Origin: Cryptomeria japonica
Taxonomy: Eukaryota > Streptophyta > Pinopsida > Cupressales > Cupressaceae
DNA: 64,000 nucleotides
Assembly (NCBI RefSeq): GCF_030272615.1
Contig: NC_081411.1
Coordinates: forward strand, 209,280,244 to 209,344,243
Reading direction: 5' to 3'
Under the pieces are notes generated by a model. It was not told the DNA's origin and did no database searches. It saw only the letters and a program-made list of their open reading frames with translations. Below, piece after piece: positions 23,354 to 35,372 of this stretch. Numbering within the stretch: the first letter of the stretch is position 1; every line of letters starts with the position of its first letter. Made by a program: the position numbers and the translations under genes.

Positions 23354-26300
23354 ATGAGTCCTCATAAATTTCCACCTTTAACTCCACATAATTATGCATC
23401 TTGGAAAATTAAAGCATGGAGCAAATTAATGGAAAAAGGTTTCATGCATTACATAGATGGAACAATAGCAGCACCACCTGATCCTAAAGTTGATCCTAAT
23501 GCTCAATTAGAATGGCTCGCTAAGAATTTCATGGCTCTTAGAGCTTTGCGTAAGTATGTATCAGATGACCTCATTTTTCATATTGAGAAGTGTACTACAA
23601 TCAAAGAGGCTTGGGAAATGTTTTAGAAATTGTATGGTCAAGTTGATGAAATCTGAGGTTACAAGACTGACAATGAGCTCACCAACTTGGATCCCAAGAG
23701 TTTTGATACAATCCAAGATTATGTCACCAAAGAAAATGAGCGAAGAGAAAAGATTAAGGATTGTGGAATTGACAAAAAGGATGCTCAGTTGATATTCAAC
23801 TTGTTGGAAAAGCTTGCACTAGAATATGCAGCATTTGTTTCTAGCTTCCAAACTCATCATTTGACAGTGGGGAGATCCTACACTATGCCTTGATTCGATG
23901 CTTTCACAGAAATCTTGATATTGGAACAATCTAAGTTGTTGAACATGGGGTTTCTCAAGTCTTTAAAGTCCAAGGCTTTGGTGGCTAATCAAGGGAGTCA
24001 AGGAAGTCAAGGAAAAGATTCAAACAAGAAGAAGAAGAAAACTAAGTCAAAGCCACAATAGGAAAAAGGACAATCATTGTCTCCATCACAAGGTGATTTT
24101 TCATCCTCTTCCAAGAAGGGGACTTCACCTAAGAAGGATAAACCAGCATGTGCTTATTGTAAGAAGTATGGTCATGATGAGAATCGATGCCATGCTAAGA
24201 AAGTTGATGAGTTGATAAGTCTTCTTAAGTAAAATAATATCAACTTTCCATCTGCCTATAACAAGACGGATTCAACTCCTTCCTCTTCCTCATAGTCTAA
24301 GGGAAAAGGGCAAGAATTTGTCACTACAACAGGTTCTTCACAATAGTAGATACTTGACTCGGGTGCCTCTTATCACATGGGTTATACAAAGGAGAATTTT
24401 TCTTCATTGGAGCCATCAAAGGTATGTCACATTTACATAGGTGATGATACACAAGCTGAGATTGAAGGGAATGGTTCAGTTGATATGGATGATGAAACAT
24501 TTGAGAATGTTCTCTATGTTCCTAACTTTTCTACCAACCTTCTCTCTATCTACCAAATCACTCACTATGGGAATGGGAAAAAGGTTGAGTTTACACTTGA
24601 TTTAGTTGTGGTAAAGGAACTTGATAATGATGCCTTGGTAGAAGTGGGACAAGTCAATGAAAACTCAAAAAATTATTCATTCTCCCACTTTGTGCCAAGT
24701 TCTCCTTCCAGGGACTTTCTTACTCATTCAAATTCAAAAAGTAAACTATGGCATGAGCGGTCTGGTCATCTCAACTATCGCTATCATTAGCAGCTCAACA
24801 CTAAAGACATGGTCATAGGTCTATCTCAAATCATTTTTTCAGAGGGTGTATGTTCAGGATGTTCCATGGGCAAACATCCTGAGGAGAAGTTTGATAAGGG
24901 AAAATCTTGGAGAGCTTTGGAAGTTCTTCAACCTATTCACAGTGATGTAGCACGTCCATTTCCATCACCTTCATTTAGTAAGGCCTGCTATTTCCTCACC
25001 TTCATTGATGACTACTCCTGCTTTACTTGGGTCTATTTTCTTATTCATAAGAGTGAAGTGTTTGACAAATTTCTAGACTTCAAGGCTCATGTGGAGAAGC
25101 AATCAGGGAAAGTGGTCAAGATTCTTTGCATGGATAATGGAAGGAAATATGTGAACAAAATACTTGAGGAAATTTGTACATTTGAGGGGATTGATCTTCA
25201 ACATTCTATTTCTTACACTCCATAGCATAACGGAGTTGCAGAGCACAAGAATAGAACTCTCAAAGAAATGGCTAGCTATATGATACATGCACATTCTCTT
25301 TATCCCTCCTTTTGGGTAGAGGCTATCAGTTGTGCCACACACATCCAAAATTGGGTTCCTCACAAAGCTTTGACATGTATTACTCCTTTTGAGGCTTGGG
25401 CTATTATGAAACTAATTGTGAGACATTTCAAAGTATTTGGGTGTCCAGCATGGGCTCGCATTCCTCCGCAGAAATGCAAGGCATTGGAACCTCAGAGTAG
25501 GCCTTGTATTTTTGTTGGATATCCTGAGGGTGTTAGGGCATATCGATTGATGGATCTTGATACACATGAGGTGTTTATTGAGAGGAGTGTTCATTTTGAG
25601 GAAAGCTATCCTATCTTAGCCTCTCTACCTCCTACACCTTCCTCTATTATGGATAGTGATGTCAGTGATTCAGTTGATGAGACTCCTTCAACTCTAACTT
25701 GCAGGGTTACACCTCCATAGGGTCCACTTGCAATGTAGGATCCTTGTTCTCCACCTCTACATAGACCTCATTGGGCTCGCCAGACACTTGAGTCACTGGG
25801 TTCTCTTGTTGGGGATCCTTTAGATACACAGAGGACTCGATCACAACATCATGACCTTCCACATGCATACATTTCTACCTCTTTCGATCCACAAACATTT
25901 TAGGAAGCATCAAGGGTTCTCGAGTGGGACCAACCTATGGAGGAAGAGTATAGTTCCTTGATGAGGAACAACACATGGGAGTTAGTCCCTCTCCCTAAGG
26001 GGAGAAAGATGATTCGATGTAAGTGGATCTATCGGACCAAGTTTGTAGCGAATGGTATTATGGATAAGTATAAGGCTCGACTTGTTGTGAAAGGTTTCTC
26101 TCAGGTTCCAGGTGTTGACTATACTGAGACCTTTGCACCCGTAGCCAAAAAGAAATCCATTCACTTGACACTTGCTATTGCTGCAGCTCATGGTTGGGAT
26201 GTACATCAGATAGATGTGAAGAGTGCTTTTCTTCATGGGGATCTTGATGAGGAGATTTATATGCAGTAGATATAGGGTTTCATCCAGGATTCTTCCTTGG

Positions 26301-26454
26301 CTTGCAGACTGAGGAAATCTCTCTATAGCCTTAAGTAGACCCCCAAGGCTTGGTACATCAAGATGGATTCCTTTCTTCTTTACGTAGGGTTCACTAGGTG
26401 TCATTCTGATCCAAATGTCTACATTTTGTGACAGGATGACTCACACTTGATACT
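23354..26454 (+). pseudogene. Copia gag-pol, one frame with 17 stops and no frameshift
   Basis: From ATG 23354 a single frame runs 3.1 kb to the truncation. In order it encodes gag (HYIDGT, LIFHIE, FDTIQDYVTKE); a CX2CX4HX4C knuckle (CAYCKKYGHDENRC, about 24150); the protease motif LDSGASYHM (about 24352); and the GAG-pre-integrase region (LWHERSGHLN). Integrase follows with HSD, MDNG and HNGVAEHKNRT, then RT (WELVPLPKGRKMIRCKWIYRTKF, GVDYTETFAPVAK, IDVKSAFLHGDL). RT stops before YVDD. By hand reading there are 13 TAG, 3 TGA and 1 TAA codons, the TAGs mostly where Gln (or Trp before the protease ILDSG) is expected. No indel breaks the frame. It is dead as a polyprotein but unusually well preserved in length. 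Confidence 0.9.
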
Positions 26455-26901
26455 TGACATCAACAGAGAACTATACTAAATTTGACAATTGTATGACTAT
26501 CAACATATGTTTTTAATTTTGTTTTTGAAAAATCCATACCGTACCGCCCAAATTGGGCAAAAATTTTCTCCACACCCAAAATCCAACTTTCGCCAAAACA
26601 GGTCAATTTTATACTCAATTTTAATGGAAATGACCTTCCGGATGCAATGGAAAATAAAAATTTCTCTAGGATACCTCCAAAACACGCAGTCCCTCAAATC
26701 CAAAAATTGAAGCCTTCCAAGATGTCTCCCAAAACCAATAAATAAAGCCCCAATGGCTCTGATTCCATGTGATACATGGACCAGCTAGGACTCGAACCTA
26801 GGACCTTCCATAAGCTTCTAGAGTGCTCTACCAATGAGCTACTACCCCCTCTTGGACTAGTCCATCGTCGGTCTAGGTGTGGCTTATTTCCAACACCAAC
26901 A
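26455..26901 (-). mobile_element. Inverted LTR-C plus leader fragment
   Basis: On the minus strand the sequence reads LTR (26901 to 26768), primer site TGGAATCAGAGCC, then about 310 bases of leader, aligning with 22247..22694. It joins the RT of the plus-strand element at about 26454. The joint could be a truncated second insertion in opposite orientation or a self-integration product. Confidence 0.75.
26777..26848 (-). other. tRNA-like cloverleaf, second copy
   Basis: Same 71-nt unit as at 22300. The D-arm is GCTC-ATTGGTA-GAGC with four pairs, the T-arm is CTAGG-TTCGAGT-CCTAG with five pairs, and box B GGTTCGAGTCC matches consensus exactly. The 5' acceptor strand has lost some pairing (GGGGTAG against CTGGTCC). 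Confidence 0.65.
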
Positions 26902-26966
26902 CTCCCCCTTAAGCCACACCTCTCATGTGCTCGGGGCTCCTAGCCTAGATGTGAGCTTTGATGCCA
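26902..26966 (-). other. 65-nt link: primer site of LTR-B and polypurine tract before LTR-C
   Basis: On the minus strand TGGCATCAAAGC follows the 450-bp LTR. After about 40 bases TTAAGGGGGAG directly precedes the short LTR. So a complete primer-site-to-polypurine-tract interval of 65 bases joins two different LTR types. Confidence 0.7.
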
Positions 26967-27416
26967 TGTGAGATTTTGCCAAGATCAAGGGCATAATGAA
27001 AATCACAAAAGAGAGACAAAATTATGACAAGAACAAACTATATTCTCATCAATATACAAATGATCAACTGGATTCACCAATACAATGAATATGGGCCTTC
27101 TTATATAGGCAAGGCCATATGGATATCTGAGCACACAATCATGACATGTGGATCAATAAGAAACAAGGGTAGGTAAGAAAAAGTAGGGGTAGGTAAGAGA
27201 AATAACATAATATTCCAGAAGAGGTGGAGGACCCACCAAATGTGGAGTGTAACAAAAAGATAAGTCCACAAAAGGTGGAATTTCTCCTACAAGCTATATC
27301 CCTATGTGGACACTTCCCTAAGTGTCTCATATCCAAACTACGATGAGATGCATTATCCTAAGTTAACTTAATTAAAGTGTAATAATATCCATGATGAATA
27401 ATTATTTAAACCAACA
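26967..27416 (-). repeat. 450-bp LTR, type B
   Basis: On the minus strand it starts TGTTGGTTTAAATAATT and ends GGCAAAATCTCACA. It aligns closely with the solo LTR at 48437..48890 and more distantly with the LTRs at 2665 and 15463. No gag or pol follows it, only the 65-nt link. Confidence 0.85.
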
Positions 27417-27517
27417 AAGATATTATATGTGAGAGAATATATTGTTTGTGGAACCAAAATAATGTTAAGTGTTATAGATCTATGTAGACTTAAACTTAGG
27501 AATGTAAGGAAAAAACA

Positions 27518-27519
27518 TG

Positions 27520-27550
<31 letters not shown>

Positions 27551-27655
27551 GTGTGTGTGTGTATGTATGTGTATGTGTGTGTATGTATGTGTGTATGTAT
27601 GTGTGTATGTATGTGTATATGTGTATGTATATATGTGTGTGAGTGTGTGTATCCC
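27518..27655. repeat. (ATGT)n/(GT)n microsatellite
   Basis: Alternating ATGT and GTGT units over about 138 bases. It creates spurious Cys/Val/Tyr-rich and His/Thr/Tyr-rich frames on the two strands. Confidence 0.95.
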
Positions 27656-28170
27656 TATTAAACTCACAAAGGAGACTAGAAACCCCTATTATTTAATTTA
27701 GATCTTTTATTGCAACTTGTGTGTTTTATTGATTAGTTTTCACACATCTATCTGATCAGTCATGCTTTTCATAAATCATAATGTTATCTTTCTATCTTAT
27801 ACTAATACTTTATTTCCCATATCTTTGTACCTCTAACTATCATAATACATTTGTAAGTTTAAAATACAAATGTGCAAGTTTAAATACCAAATATAGTCAT
27901 TTATTAGGCACTTATTTTGTTAGTTTAAAATGATATCGAATAGGAAAAGTTAATCAAATGACTTCTTCAAATCAATAATATATACAAAGTACCCACCATT
28001 TGACTTTTGGGAATTCATGATTGTTGCATTCCAAATAACAACTAAAGTTAATTTTCAATGCTTTGACATTAGAGATGCATTCTAAGTAATATTTATGTTT
28101 CATTATTATACTAAGGGATTAAAAAATTTATGCATAAGATGGAGGGTTGGATATTTTTGGAGAGAGGGTT

Positions 28171-29793
28171 TGTATATTAATTTCAAAAAATTTCATACAT
28201 AGATGTATGAGGAAAACTATTTGTGCAGTCTTATATGGAGATAAAAATAAGTGTTCCAAATATCTAGCTAGCATATTAATTTCTCCCACTTGAAAGGGCA
28301 GAATTGTAGTTAAATATATGTTTTTCTAAGAATATAATTCACATATAAAAGATAAATGTAGTTATGCATGAATATGAATATTTGTTTTTCTATTTTTAGT
28401 CAACATACATGTACCAAAGACCTCTATATAAAGAGGAAGATTGTAATGAAATCTTTGTCTTTGATCATTAGATCACTTGACCCTTCATCATGAAATCAAG
28501 AATCTTGTAATCTGAATTTGAATGAATATAAAGATTCATTTTCTTTTGAGATTAATTATAAGTGTTTTTTTTCTTAATGTTTTTGAATAGGTCTCAAAGT
28601 TATTTATTTTCTTCACTTGGTATCAAATCTATTATTGAGAAATTATCTAGGTTAAATTGTTGAAGTTGTAGAAAGATCCAAGGTGATCTGACTAGTAAGA
28701 AGGAAGGTCAATGAGATGAATAGATCATCATTTTCAAGCTAAAACTTTGCTACCACATTTTTAGTCATCGAAAGATCACATATCAAACACTCGGATGATC
28801 TACATGTTGAAGATTCTTACATGATACTTTTTTACTATGGGAATCTATTCAAGTTGCATGGGAAAATTATTTTTAGTCGATAAAATAAGGACTACTGTTA
28901 ATGCAAAAGCCACCATACAAAGGTGAATTTCATCCTCTAAATATGAGAGTGAAGTCACTCTGACATTTGCATATCAACCATTGAAGAAAACAAGGTTTTG
29001 AATAACTTCATGTATAAAAATAAGGTGCAACCAAACAAGTTGCAAACCAAATAAACAAAGAGATTTCCGTCGCAAGGTGAGATCATTGAGGTATAAAAAT
29101 AATGTGTTGATGTTGAGAAGATCTAGTCAGCACGGTAAACTTCAAAATCAACTATGAAAAAGGTGAAGCCCTCAATTTATGAGGAAGTCAAACAAAGGTC
29201 TTAGAAGAGAACATAGTTATGTTTGTAAAAAAAATAAGAGTTGGAAGTCATACCTTTCAATCTAAAAGGAGATTATTGCATGATATTCCATAGTAGGAGA
29301 AAATATCATTAATGCTGGAAGGATATCGATTTTTTTTTGTGTTGAATCAATTAGTGATTGAAATTAAGTGGGAGATTTTTGGTATATTATTTCAACACTT
29401 TGCATGAATAGTTGCATGAGGAAAACTACTTATGCAATCTCATATGGAGAAAAAAATAAGTCTTCTAAATATATAGATGAACTACTAATTTCTACTACTT
29501 TTGTTAGAAGAATTGTAGTTACAAATATATTTTTATAAAAGTATAATTTGCATAAAAAGCCTAATTGTAGTTGTGCATAAATATTCATGTTTGTTTTTCT
29601 ATTTTTTGTTGGCATTCATGTGCCAAAGACCTCTATATAAAGAGGTAGATTGTAATGAGATATTTTTATCTAATCATTAGATCACTTGACCCATGATCAC
29701 ATTGTCGGGAATCTTATAATCTTAGTTTGAATGAATATAAAGATTCATCTTCTTTTGAGAGAAATTTTGTTTGTTTATTTTTTATTTTGTATA
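28171..29793 (+). mobile_element. Non-coding LTR pair (TRIM/LARD-like, small)
   Basis: Two diverged direct repeats, 28171..28615 and 29380..about 29793, share long blocks such as CAAAGACCTCTATATAAAGAGG and TTGAATGAATATAAAGATTCAT. The first is followed by TTGGTATCAAATC, a primer-site-like sequence. The second is preceded by AAGTGGGAGATTTT, a polypurine-tract-like sequence. The 764-bp interior has no coding frame. A primer-like TTGGTACCAAAGC also follows the second repeat, so this may be a remnant of a tandem array. CTCTATATAAAGAG is probably the LTR TATA region. Non-autonomous; no target duplication seen. Confidence 0.65.
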
Positions 29794-32700
29794 ATTGGTA
29801 CCAAAGCTAGAAATTATTTTCTTTAGAGAGGAAGGTATGTTGAATTAAAAAAAGAAGGATGCACAATTGAGCTCCATCTAAATCAAATCTCCTCCCATAG
29901 TTTCCACAAAAAAAATAGAGCTGGGGCTAAAGAGAGGATTACCCAAACCAGGATTGTAAAAAGAACAGTTAGGAGAGGTATTAGAAATGTCCCTTTCCCT
30001 ACCTTTAAAAGAAAAACTCCAGCTCAAGATATAATTGAAGTAAACAATAGATAGAATACTAGGGAAAAAGGTGATTTTTAAATCTTTAGGACTCAAAGAT
30101 TTTTTTGTCCTTATTTATCATGGCATGTATTTAAGCAGGTTCATTGTGTGGATTCATATATACTTTAATCCCCTTGGAAAAGGGACCCGAGTTGGATAAT
30201 CTACGAGCTTTCTTATTTCCATATCTAATTATGTGTTTAATTTACCATCTTCCTTATTTCCTTATCTAAGTATCCCTGAGTGGAATGGCGAGATTTTTAC
30301 ATTTCTTTGATCAGAGCCTTATAGGTAGGGTTTTAGGACATATTTTAGAAAAATGTTCACAAAATACTCAAATATTAATGAAATATTATAAAATTGGTGT
30401 CCTTAGAAAGGCTATTACACCATATTTTATATGGAAGTGGTCTCCCATCTCGATTAAATTATACAAGAGAGTTATGAATGTTATAGAAGAAAAAAACATA
30501 GAAACATCTCGGAACAAGGCTTTAATTTTCTATTACTCTTCTTCTCTTCGACCAAACACTCACCAACAACCATGCCTTGACCTAAATTAAGATATTTAAA
30601 ATTTTTACGAACCATTTCCAAATCTCCCTAACTTATTTTTTAATAGGTGACCGTTGGTTAGAAAGAAATTCTCATTAACATGGCAATTTTGTGGCAATAA
30701 ATTGACAACTTTGTTCAATCTTGATTAAATGAATCAAAATGACCTATAATCACCCTAGACATGTTAAAATATATTTCAGATGACTTATTCCATCAATTTC
30801 ATCCAGTTGGAGTACTTTGACCATGATTGACCACATTTGGCCCATGTTGGTGTACATATGATGATTGGCTTAAAAACCTTCTAAATTGAGTTATATGACC
30901 TTGCAAATGAAATTGTATATATATAAAAATTGGTCCTTAGGACCTTATTATGCTTCCACAAGAAACATTTAAAGAAACCATTATAATAAAGCCTTCATTT
31001 GTATTGATGTTTTTTGAATTTCAATTAACGTTTTTACCCTTTTTTGAAAAAAAATTAAAAATTTGGTTGATCTTAAATTGAAATGTAAGATTTCATTTTC
31101 CAAAAAAAACTAACTCATATAGATGTAACATCCCAACTAGTTATTAAATTAATTTACTTTTTCTAATATATACAACTAAGCTAATTAAGCTAGTGATCAA
31201 ACAAATTAATTGTATGTTCCAAACCACTTTCTAGTATATCTTGAATAATGGTAGTAATGTTGTTTTATTTTAACTTATTCCAAAAATTTTTTATATTCAT
31301 GTTCCTAGGGAGAAATCATATACATTGGATAGGTTAGTCTACAATATTGATATTGGTTAATAATCTTTATATTTCTTCTTCATTTCAATATTTTTAGTTC
31401 AACATATTTCATAATAAGTTTTGATTAGATTAAAAGAGGAAGGACTTAGACCCATTACATGATAGAAATAAGGAAAAAAATTTAAATCTTACATGGAGTG
31501 AGACTAAAAAAAATAATAAACCAAAAAAAATAGTAGAAAGTTATTGAAATAATTTAGGCCTTCAATGGATTACTATTTTTTTTGCAAAAATATAAGATTT
31601 TCTTCCAAAAAAAACCTCTTTTTTGAGAAGTAGGGGAAGCAACCACATCAATGGAATGGTGGGGAAAATGGGACTATCAACCAAGTTCTTTATCCTTTGT
31701 TGCACCAATTGAAAGGGGCTACCATGGGTTGAGGTCAACTCATTCTAAGGAAATTATGGTAGGAAAATAACTTCCTAAACTAATCTTGAGAGGAGGGTAA
31801 TGAAAAAAATAGTTTTGTATAGTATTCACAAAGAAATAACAAAAAAAATCATAAATATTATGCATACCATAAAATAGTTATTTCCATGGGAAAAACCCTA
31901 AAAACTCCACACTCTAAATGTTTCCCAATATATTATTTAGAAGTAAACTTTTGATTGAGTATTCCAATTGGAAAACTATTGTAATTAAATAATATCAAGG
32001 TGTTTATTTATCTTAATAGTAGCTTTTGGAAAATTTTCAAGCCAATTTGTGCTCGAATTTAAACTTACTATAAATAGTAACCTTATGTAAATATAAGTTT
32101 GAGACAGTTTTCGTTATATTCTCTAACTTGTCAAACATCGCATTAAAGAGATGGTGATCCCATAATACTTGGGTACACTTTTTGGCCAAACTTGACACTA
32201 GAGCTTTACTTTCTAGCAGAGTACAAGGACAAGGCCCTGAACCTATAAAACAACAAAAGCAGAGTACATAATCAAAAGATCTAGCATCAAGCAACCAGTC
32301 AAGAAAGCCCAATTTGTTGTTCCTTAGAAATAATTCCAAATTAACATGAATCTATAACTAAACATATTCATATTAACCAACCACCACCTTCCAAGCATAA
32401 TAAAAGTATTTTGAGTATCTACAAGACTAAGAACTTTAACAATAAAGATGACCATAATAAAAGTTTGATTTAAGTGCCATGCAAGCCTCATACTATTATT
32501 ATTACTTGTGAAGAAGGCATTTCATTACTTTAATGATAACTTGAGATTTGACAAACATTTCTTACCCTCCAAGAAATCTAGATATTCTAATAACCTCCTC
32601 AATATATCTGCCACTTATGAACAATTATAATCTAATTGTTTTACTCTCTCAATATTAAAAATATTTTTAATATTTTATTAAGAATAATTATATAAAAGAT

Positions 32701-34816
32701 TTAGTAATTTTTAAAAAATATTTTATTACCAATAATTATACTAAATATCTAAAAAAATAAAAAATTGAAATACCTGACCACAATCATCATTGAATTCCTA
32801 ATATAAATTGATGTAACTTATTTTTTCTCTTTATTGAATATTACCTACATAAAATAAATCAATGCCATATTAAACTAAATAAAATTTCAAGCTTCCAAAA
32901 CAAAAATTATTATTATTAAAGATTTAAAATTAGATTTCAAGAATGCCCATCAAATTTCAATAGAAATCACACTCTCTACTTTCGTCATTCGAAGCTCGGC
33001 TGACAGTTGGATAGCAGTTGGATAGCAGTTGCAAGGGTCGTTGCGGAAGGTTTTAACACAGAAAATCTTAATGGAAGGGAGGATTTAAAGCCCAGAAAAT
33101 TTGATCACCCCCACCCCCTGTAAGGATGAGAAGTCTCCCAGATGCATATATAATTTCGTGGTTATCTAGAATATCCGCCATATTATCAGCCCTAGTCCGT
33201 ACTCTTGTGTTGGGATCGAATCTTTGCGCCTGACCTGTCCATACTAACTACATTTACTTTTATGAGATTGGTTTTACTACCAGATGCGTGTTTCAGAAAT
33301 TTTTATGGTGAATATTTTGAATGTTGCAAATATCTATGACTATCAAGAGCTATTTACAGCATCTCTGCAATTCTTCATACAGTTTCAATGAGATTTAAAG
33401 ACCAATTTTGTGCCCAAACTTTATACCTTTGTTTTGTTTTGTTCTCGAAATTATATTCCTCTTAGAACAGTGCAACCACTGCTTACCACACACTTTCCTG
33501 TTTGTTTTTGCCTTTCTCCAGCGCTTCACAGACGCTTTCTTATTTTATGTTTTTTATTCATAGATTGAGAGGATAGTTAGTAAATTTTACTTTTTTATTT
33601 ATAGACTATTTAAATTAATGATTATGGATTTAATTGAATGTTTTATTTAAAATTAGGAATAGCTATCTTTATGTTTTAACTTAATTGATTGAATTGAATA
33701 TTTACAAATTTAAGATTTTATATCAATAAATGAAGTTAAGTGGTCATAGATTTTAAATTTTTAGTAACATTTTGGGTTGGATGAGTGCAGATTAAAACAT
33801 ACATTATATAGAATAAGTCAAAGAGACATTTAAACAAATAAGCATTTCAAGAAGGATATCTCTTGGCTTATTCTATTTATACTAGCACATGCACTTATAG
33901 GAGGTTCATGGGAAACGCCGATAGGAAATTAAAGGTAAATTTTAATATATTTTAATGTTATATAATTATTTCTATGTTAATTTAATTTTTTTTTTATATG
34001 TTGCTTGTTAATAAGAGTTAGAGATGAAAGCTTGAAGAATCTAAATAACCATATTCAATATCATGAATAATATGATAGAATTGATTGATAGTGATAGATA
34101 GTGGTATTTGTCTACACTTGTCTCATGTTATTGTTTGTATTGGTATAAGTAACAACGAGAGCTCATTGCATGGTGTAAGGGGGAGTTGGCCTTTGAGTTT
34201 TATATGAATGATATCAGCTTATTGCATTTTTTTATTGGTCTTGAGGTATGATAGAGGTTACATTTGGATATTTTTTGGTTGAGGGAATTGCACAACAAAG
34301 ATTGAAGGCTATTTTGTGAGAAGGTGTACAACAACTTTGTCTAATGGAGGTATGCTTGTTATTACCTTCATAAATAACTTGTTGAACTAAAAGGAGGTGG
34401 AAACATCAAATTTAATAAATTGATTTTATATTGATTTATTTGATTAGAGTAGATTCATGGTTAAATCTGGGGCTTTACTTAAACGATAGATGGAGACTCG
34501 AGGCTTTCTATGAAAGATGTTTATAATTTACTTATGATATTAATTATTTGTAAGTGAAATAATTAATCTTTCTTTATTCATAGCTTCTATCGTATGAAAT
34601 TTATAGTTATATGAAGTTATATAAGAACATATCATAAAAGTAATGAGTTTTTTTAGACCATTATGATCTATTACTCTCTTCACCTATGATTATTAGTAAT
34701 GTGCATTTTACCTCTTATACCTTTTTCTTCCTGCGTTTCAGGGAGGAATTAGATGAATTGGTTCTAATGTTGCAGACTAAGGCTATGGTTATTCATATAT
34801 TTTATGATGACCTCTG
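29794..34816. other. Long AT-rich intergenic region
   Basis: No gene I can name. Short frames at 29878..30096 (minus), 30285..30590 (plus) and 32037..32339 (minus) have some protein-like composition but no motif I recognise. A short tandem (GTTGGATAGCA twice) lies near 33006..33027. A 29-base A/T region near 32640..32760 is low complexity. Confidence 0.5.
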
Positions 34817-35310
34817 CTAAATTTCGTTACGCTTTGATGAATGTCCATGCCCTGTTCCAACACTCTCATTTTTGGCACAGGCAGGGAGGACGCTGACAAA
34901 GGTTGTCGAATTTGGCTTTAAACTTGCCAATTGCATTTGCTTGAATGATTTTAAAGCCGTTTCAACAAATCCAATTGGTTCATATCCTGTGATCATCACA
35001 GTCCATCACACCACATTTCTTTGAGGGATTTTGTCAAACAGTTCATGTGCCTTGTGTATGCTTCGACATTTTGCATACATGTGTACCACGGCGTTGCAAC
35101 TGCAATATTTGACGAAATTCCTCTATCTTCAATGCTTTGACGGATGTGCATACCCTGGTCCAAATCTCCCATACTGGCACAGGCTGGGAGTACACTAGAA
35201 AATGTGAATTGATCGGGTTGGAGCCTTGTTTGTTGCATACGGTGCAAGAATATGACTACTTCATGAGGATGCCGATTTTTTCTGTAATCCCCATTAATCA
35301 TATTCCACAA
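34817..35310 (-). pseudogene. PPR protein fragment (PLS-type), frameshifted
   Basis: On the minus strand 35310..34996 contains FLHRMQQTRLQPDQFTFSSVLPACASMGDLDQGMHIRQSI, a clear L/S-type PPR repeat pattern. After a stop at 34996 another frame (34999..34817) continues with MITGYEPIGF...ALKSFKQMQLASLKPNSTTFVSVLPACAK. Plant PPR proteins normally have many repeats and an organelle-targeting N-terminus and act in organelle RNA processing. Only about three repeats remain here and neither end is present, so this is a fragment or retained pseudogene. Confidence 0.75.
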
Positions 35311-35372
35311 GACGCTATAATGTTGTGAGACTGAGATGTGAAGACGCTATAATGTTGTGAGACTGAGATGTG
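35309..35372. repeat. 32-bp tandem duplication
   Basis: AAGACGCTATAATGTTGTGA plus 12 bases occurs twice in a row (35309..35340 and 35341..35372) with no difference that I see. Confidence 0.9.

Larger units (their letters stand above)
22247..26454 (+). mobile_element. Copia element with short tRNA-bearing LTR, 3' part lost
   Basis: A 134-bp LTR (22247..22380) with primer site, leader and gag-pol in Copia order (gag, protease, integrase, RT) on the plus strand. The RT is cut at about 26454, before the YVDD motif. Instead of RNase H and a 3' LTR, the element abuts an inverted copy of its own LTR and leader (26455..26901). Gag and leader are homologous to the gag-only element at 2665, whose LTR is of the unrelated-looking 450-bp type. 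No target duplication can be assigned because the 3' end is missing. Confidence 0.8.

Noticed and set aside
25982-26404. 140-codon minus-strand frame
   Set aside because: Antisense shadow of the Copia reverse transcriptase on the plus strand.
27368-27701. Overlapping 99- and 90-codon frames rich in His/Thr/Tyr and Cys/Val/Met
   Set aside because: They are translations of the (ATGT)n microsatellite on the two strands.
30285-30590. 101-codon plus-strand frame
   Set aside because: No recognised motif, no support from neighbours, and AT-rich context; length is not above chance.
32037-32339. 100-codon minus-strand frame with Cys-rich middle
   Set aside because: Protein-like at first sight, but no domain or repeat could be named and no flanking coding signal was found.
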